A stretch of DNA of 7,410 nt from an uncultured Saprospiraceae bacterium. Lineage in GTDB: Bacteria > Bacteroidota > Bacteroidia > Chitinophagales > Saprospiraceae. The translations under genes were made by a program, and so were the position numbers. Each line of letters starts with the position of its first letter. Position 1 is the stretch's first letter. Under the pieces are notes generated by a model, which saw nothing but the letters and a program-made list of their open reading frames with translations, did not search any database and had not been told where the DNA came from. Shown in pieces: positions 6,384 through 7,410 of the stretch. Location of the stretch: assembly GCA_938039305.1 (NCBI GenBank), contig CALHUZ010000322.1, positions 1 through 7,410 of the forward strand. Reading direction: 5' to 3'.

Positions 6384-7304
6384 ATGAAATTTAATTTTAC
6401 ACTTATCGCAATGATACTGACTTGCATGACATTAAGTCTAACAGCTCAGGAGTCAGTAATGGAATTGAAAGAAAAGAAGGCAGAGATTGAGGCAAAGCAA
6501 GCTGAGTTACTAGAACAAGCAGAGGCTTACCAAGGAGAAATTGACGGTATAACTTCTGAGTTGGAGATTTTAGGAGGATGGCAGACAGGTCTTCTAGGAA
6601 GTGTTGGTTTTAACTTAGGAACACAGTCTAAGTGGGCAGGAAGTGCAAACCCTAATTCATCAACTTCTAATCTAGGAATAGGATTAAACGGCTTTGCTAA
6701 CAATATTAAAGAAGGAAGCTTCTGGAGAAACAAGGGTATCATAACTCTTGGATGGCAACAAGTTGATCCAGACACTAAGGATGATGCTGTAGGAACAGGA
6801 TTTGACTTGAACACAGATCTTCTTAATCTATCATCACTTTATGGTAAGAACATAAGTGACAAATGGGCTCTATCTGGATTAGGTGAATTGAACTCTTCTG
6901 TAGGTAACTTTCTATCTCCAGGAACAGTTGATATCGGTGTAGGTCTTACATGGAATCCTAACAGTGACTTAGTTGTTGTTATCCACCCAATTAACTACCA
7001 CATAGCATTTTCAGATGTTGAAGGAGTATCTTCGGAAGGAGCATTGGGAGCAAAGATCAGAGCTGACTATACTCATGAGTTCCCAGGTGGCTTAGGTTGG
7101 TCTTCAACTTTTACGACTTTCGTTCCATACTCAAGTGCAGAGGCTCCACAGCCAACTTTATTTGAGTATACATGGTTGAATACATTGACATACAACCTTG
7201 CTGGTGGTATCGGTGTTAACTTAGGCTTAGGACTTAGAAATGCGGAGTTCGAATCTACAGACACACAGACATACTATAACTTAGGATTATCATACTCACT
7301 ATAA
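6384..7304 (+). CDS. DUF3078-like outer-membrane beta-barrel protein with N-terminal coiled coil
   Basis: This 306-residue protein has a signal peptide (1-21, LTLSLTA|Q in essence). Residues about 24-62 follow: Glu/Lys/Ala-rich, strongly helical and with a heptad tendency, most likely a periplasmic coiled coil. From G64 onward the chain is alternating amphipathic beta strands: GSVGFNLGTQSKWAG, NLGIGLNGFANN, GIITLGWQQVD and so on. The K/DLLNLSSLYG...W segment (144-161), the S-x-x-x-FLSPG motif (172-180) and the GLTWNPNSDLVVVIHP segment (187-202) match the pattern of Bacteroidota DUF3078 proteins, predicted outer-membrane beta-barrels of unknown cargo. The last strand (YYNLGLSYSL) is barrel-like but ends in Leu rather than the more usual Phe. 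A double stop TAATAA ends the gene. It is 36 bp past the channel-like gene, so it is probably the last gene of the sigma-factor operon, though a separate promoter in the gap cannot be excluded. DUF3078 membership is my pattern judgement. Confidence 0.84.
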   Translation: MKFNFTLIAMILTCMTLSLTAQESVMELKEKKAEIEAKQAELLEQAEAYQGEIDGITSELEILGGWQTGLLGSVGFNLGTQSKWAGSANPNSSTSNLGIGLNGFANNIKEGSFWRNKGIITLGWQQVDPDTKDDAVGTGFDLNTDLLNLSSLYGKNISDKWALSGLGELNSSVGNFLSPGTVDIGVGLTWNPNSDLVVVIHPINYHIAFSDVEGVSSEGALGAKIRADYTHEFPGGLGWSSTFTTFVPYSSAEAPQPTLFEYTWLNTLTYNLAGGIGVNLGLGLRNAEFESTDTQTYYNLGLSYSL

Positions 7305-7362
7305 TAAGCGAGTTGACTACCTAAGGGTAAACGCCTAAAAAGATTTATTTTCTTCATATATG

Positions 7363-7393
7363 TTGATAAATCAAGAACGGTGATATACATTTG
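7363..7393 (+). promoter_or_regulatory. Probable Bacteroidota-type promoter for a gene beyond the right edge
   Basis: TTG at 7363-7365, a 20-base spacer, and TACATTTG at 7386-7393 match the Bacteroidota primary sigma factor consensus (TTG, about 20 bases, TAnnTTTG) at every fixed position. It reads rightward and no start codon follows within the window. This implies that the gene beyond is a separate transcription unit from the sigma-factor operon. Between the DUF3078-like stop and this site (7305-7362) only a weak 4-bp stem (TACC/GGTA) is seen, so no terminator is called. Confidence 0.5.
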
Positions 7394-7410
7394 AGAAACC
7401 GATTTTATTT

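Noticed and set aside
7318..7329. TACC-taag-GGTA hairpin after the beta-barrel gene
   Set aside because: A 4-bp stem followed by A-rich sequence is too weak to be called a terminator.

Overview
The window looks like a chromosomal segment of a Bacteroidota bacterium (Cytophaga-Flavobacteria-Saprospira type). This is inferred from several signs: AT-rich DNA, start codons without Shine-Dalgarno sequences, signal peptides ending in G|Q or A|Q, TAnnTTTG-type promoter elements, a DUF3078-type outer-membrane protein, and a tandem pair of secreted amidohydrolases. I see no mobile element, tRNA, rRNA or CRISPR array. Genus cannot be decided from this sequence.

The layout is two divergent blocks that separate at about 4585-4656. 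The left block (minus strand) holds, in transcription order, a secreted M28 peptidase of the carboxypeptidase Q type, hypoxanthine phosphoribosyltransferase (hpt, overlapping the peptidase stop), a gap of about 195 bp with a strong palindrome, a secreted amidohydrolase-like protein that has lost most of its metal ligands, and a canonical secreted amidohydrolase that runs off the left edge. Except for cytoplasmic hpt, these are exported hydrolase-type proteins, probably serving peptide or amide scavenging in the cell envelope.

The right block (plus strand) reads as one operon: an ECF-type sigma-70 factor, a 74-residue protein of unknown function, a compact MscS-like membrane protein ending at the beta domain, and a DUF3078 outer-membrane beta-barrel with an N-terminal coiled coil. 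Gaps are 23, 21 and 36 bp. No recognisable anti-sigma factor is present, so the small protein or the channel-like protein may be what ties the sigma factor to envelope or osmotic state. This operon is the best candidate for an undescribed system here. Its regulatory logic is inference; the family assignments of the sigma factor, MscS-like protein and beta-barrel rest on visible motifs.

The divergent intergenic region appears to carry two interleaved promoters. Another Bacteroidota-type promoter near the right edge probably drives a gene beyond the window.
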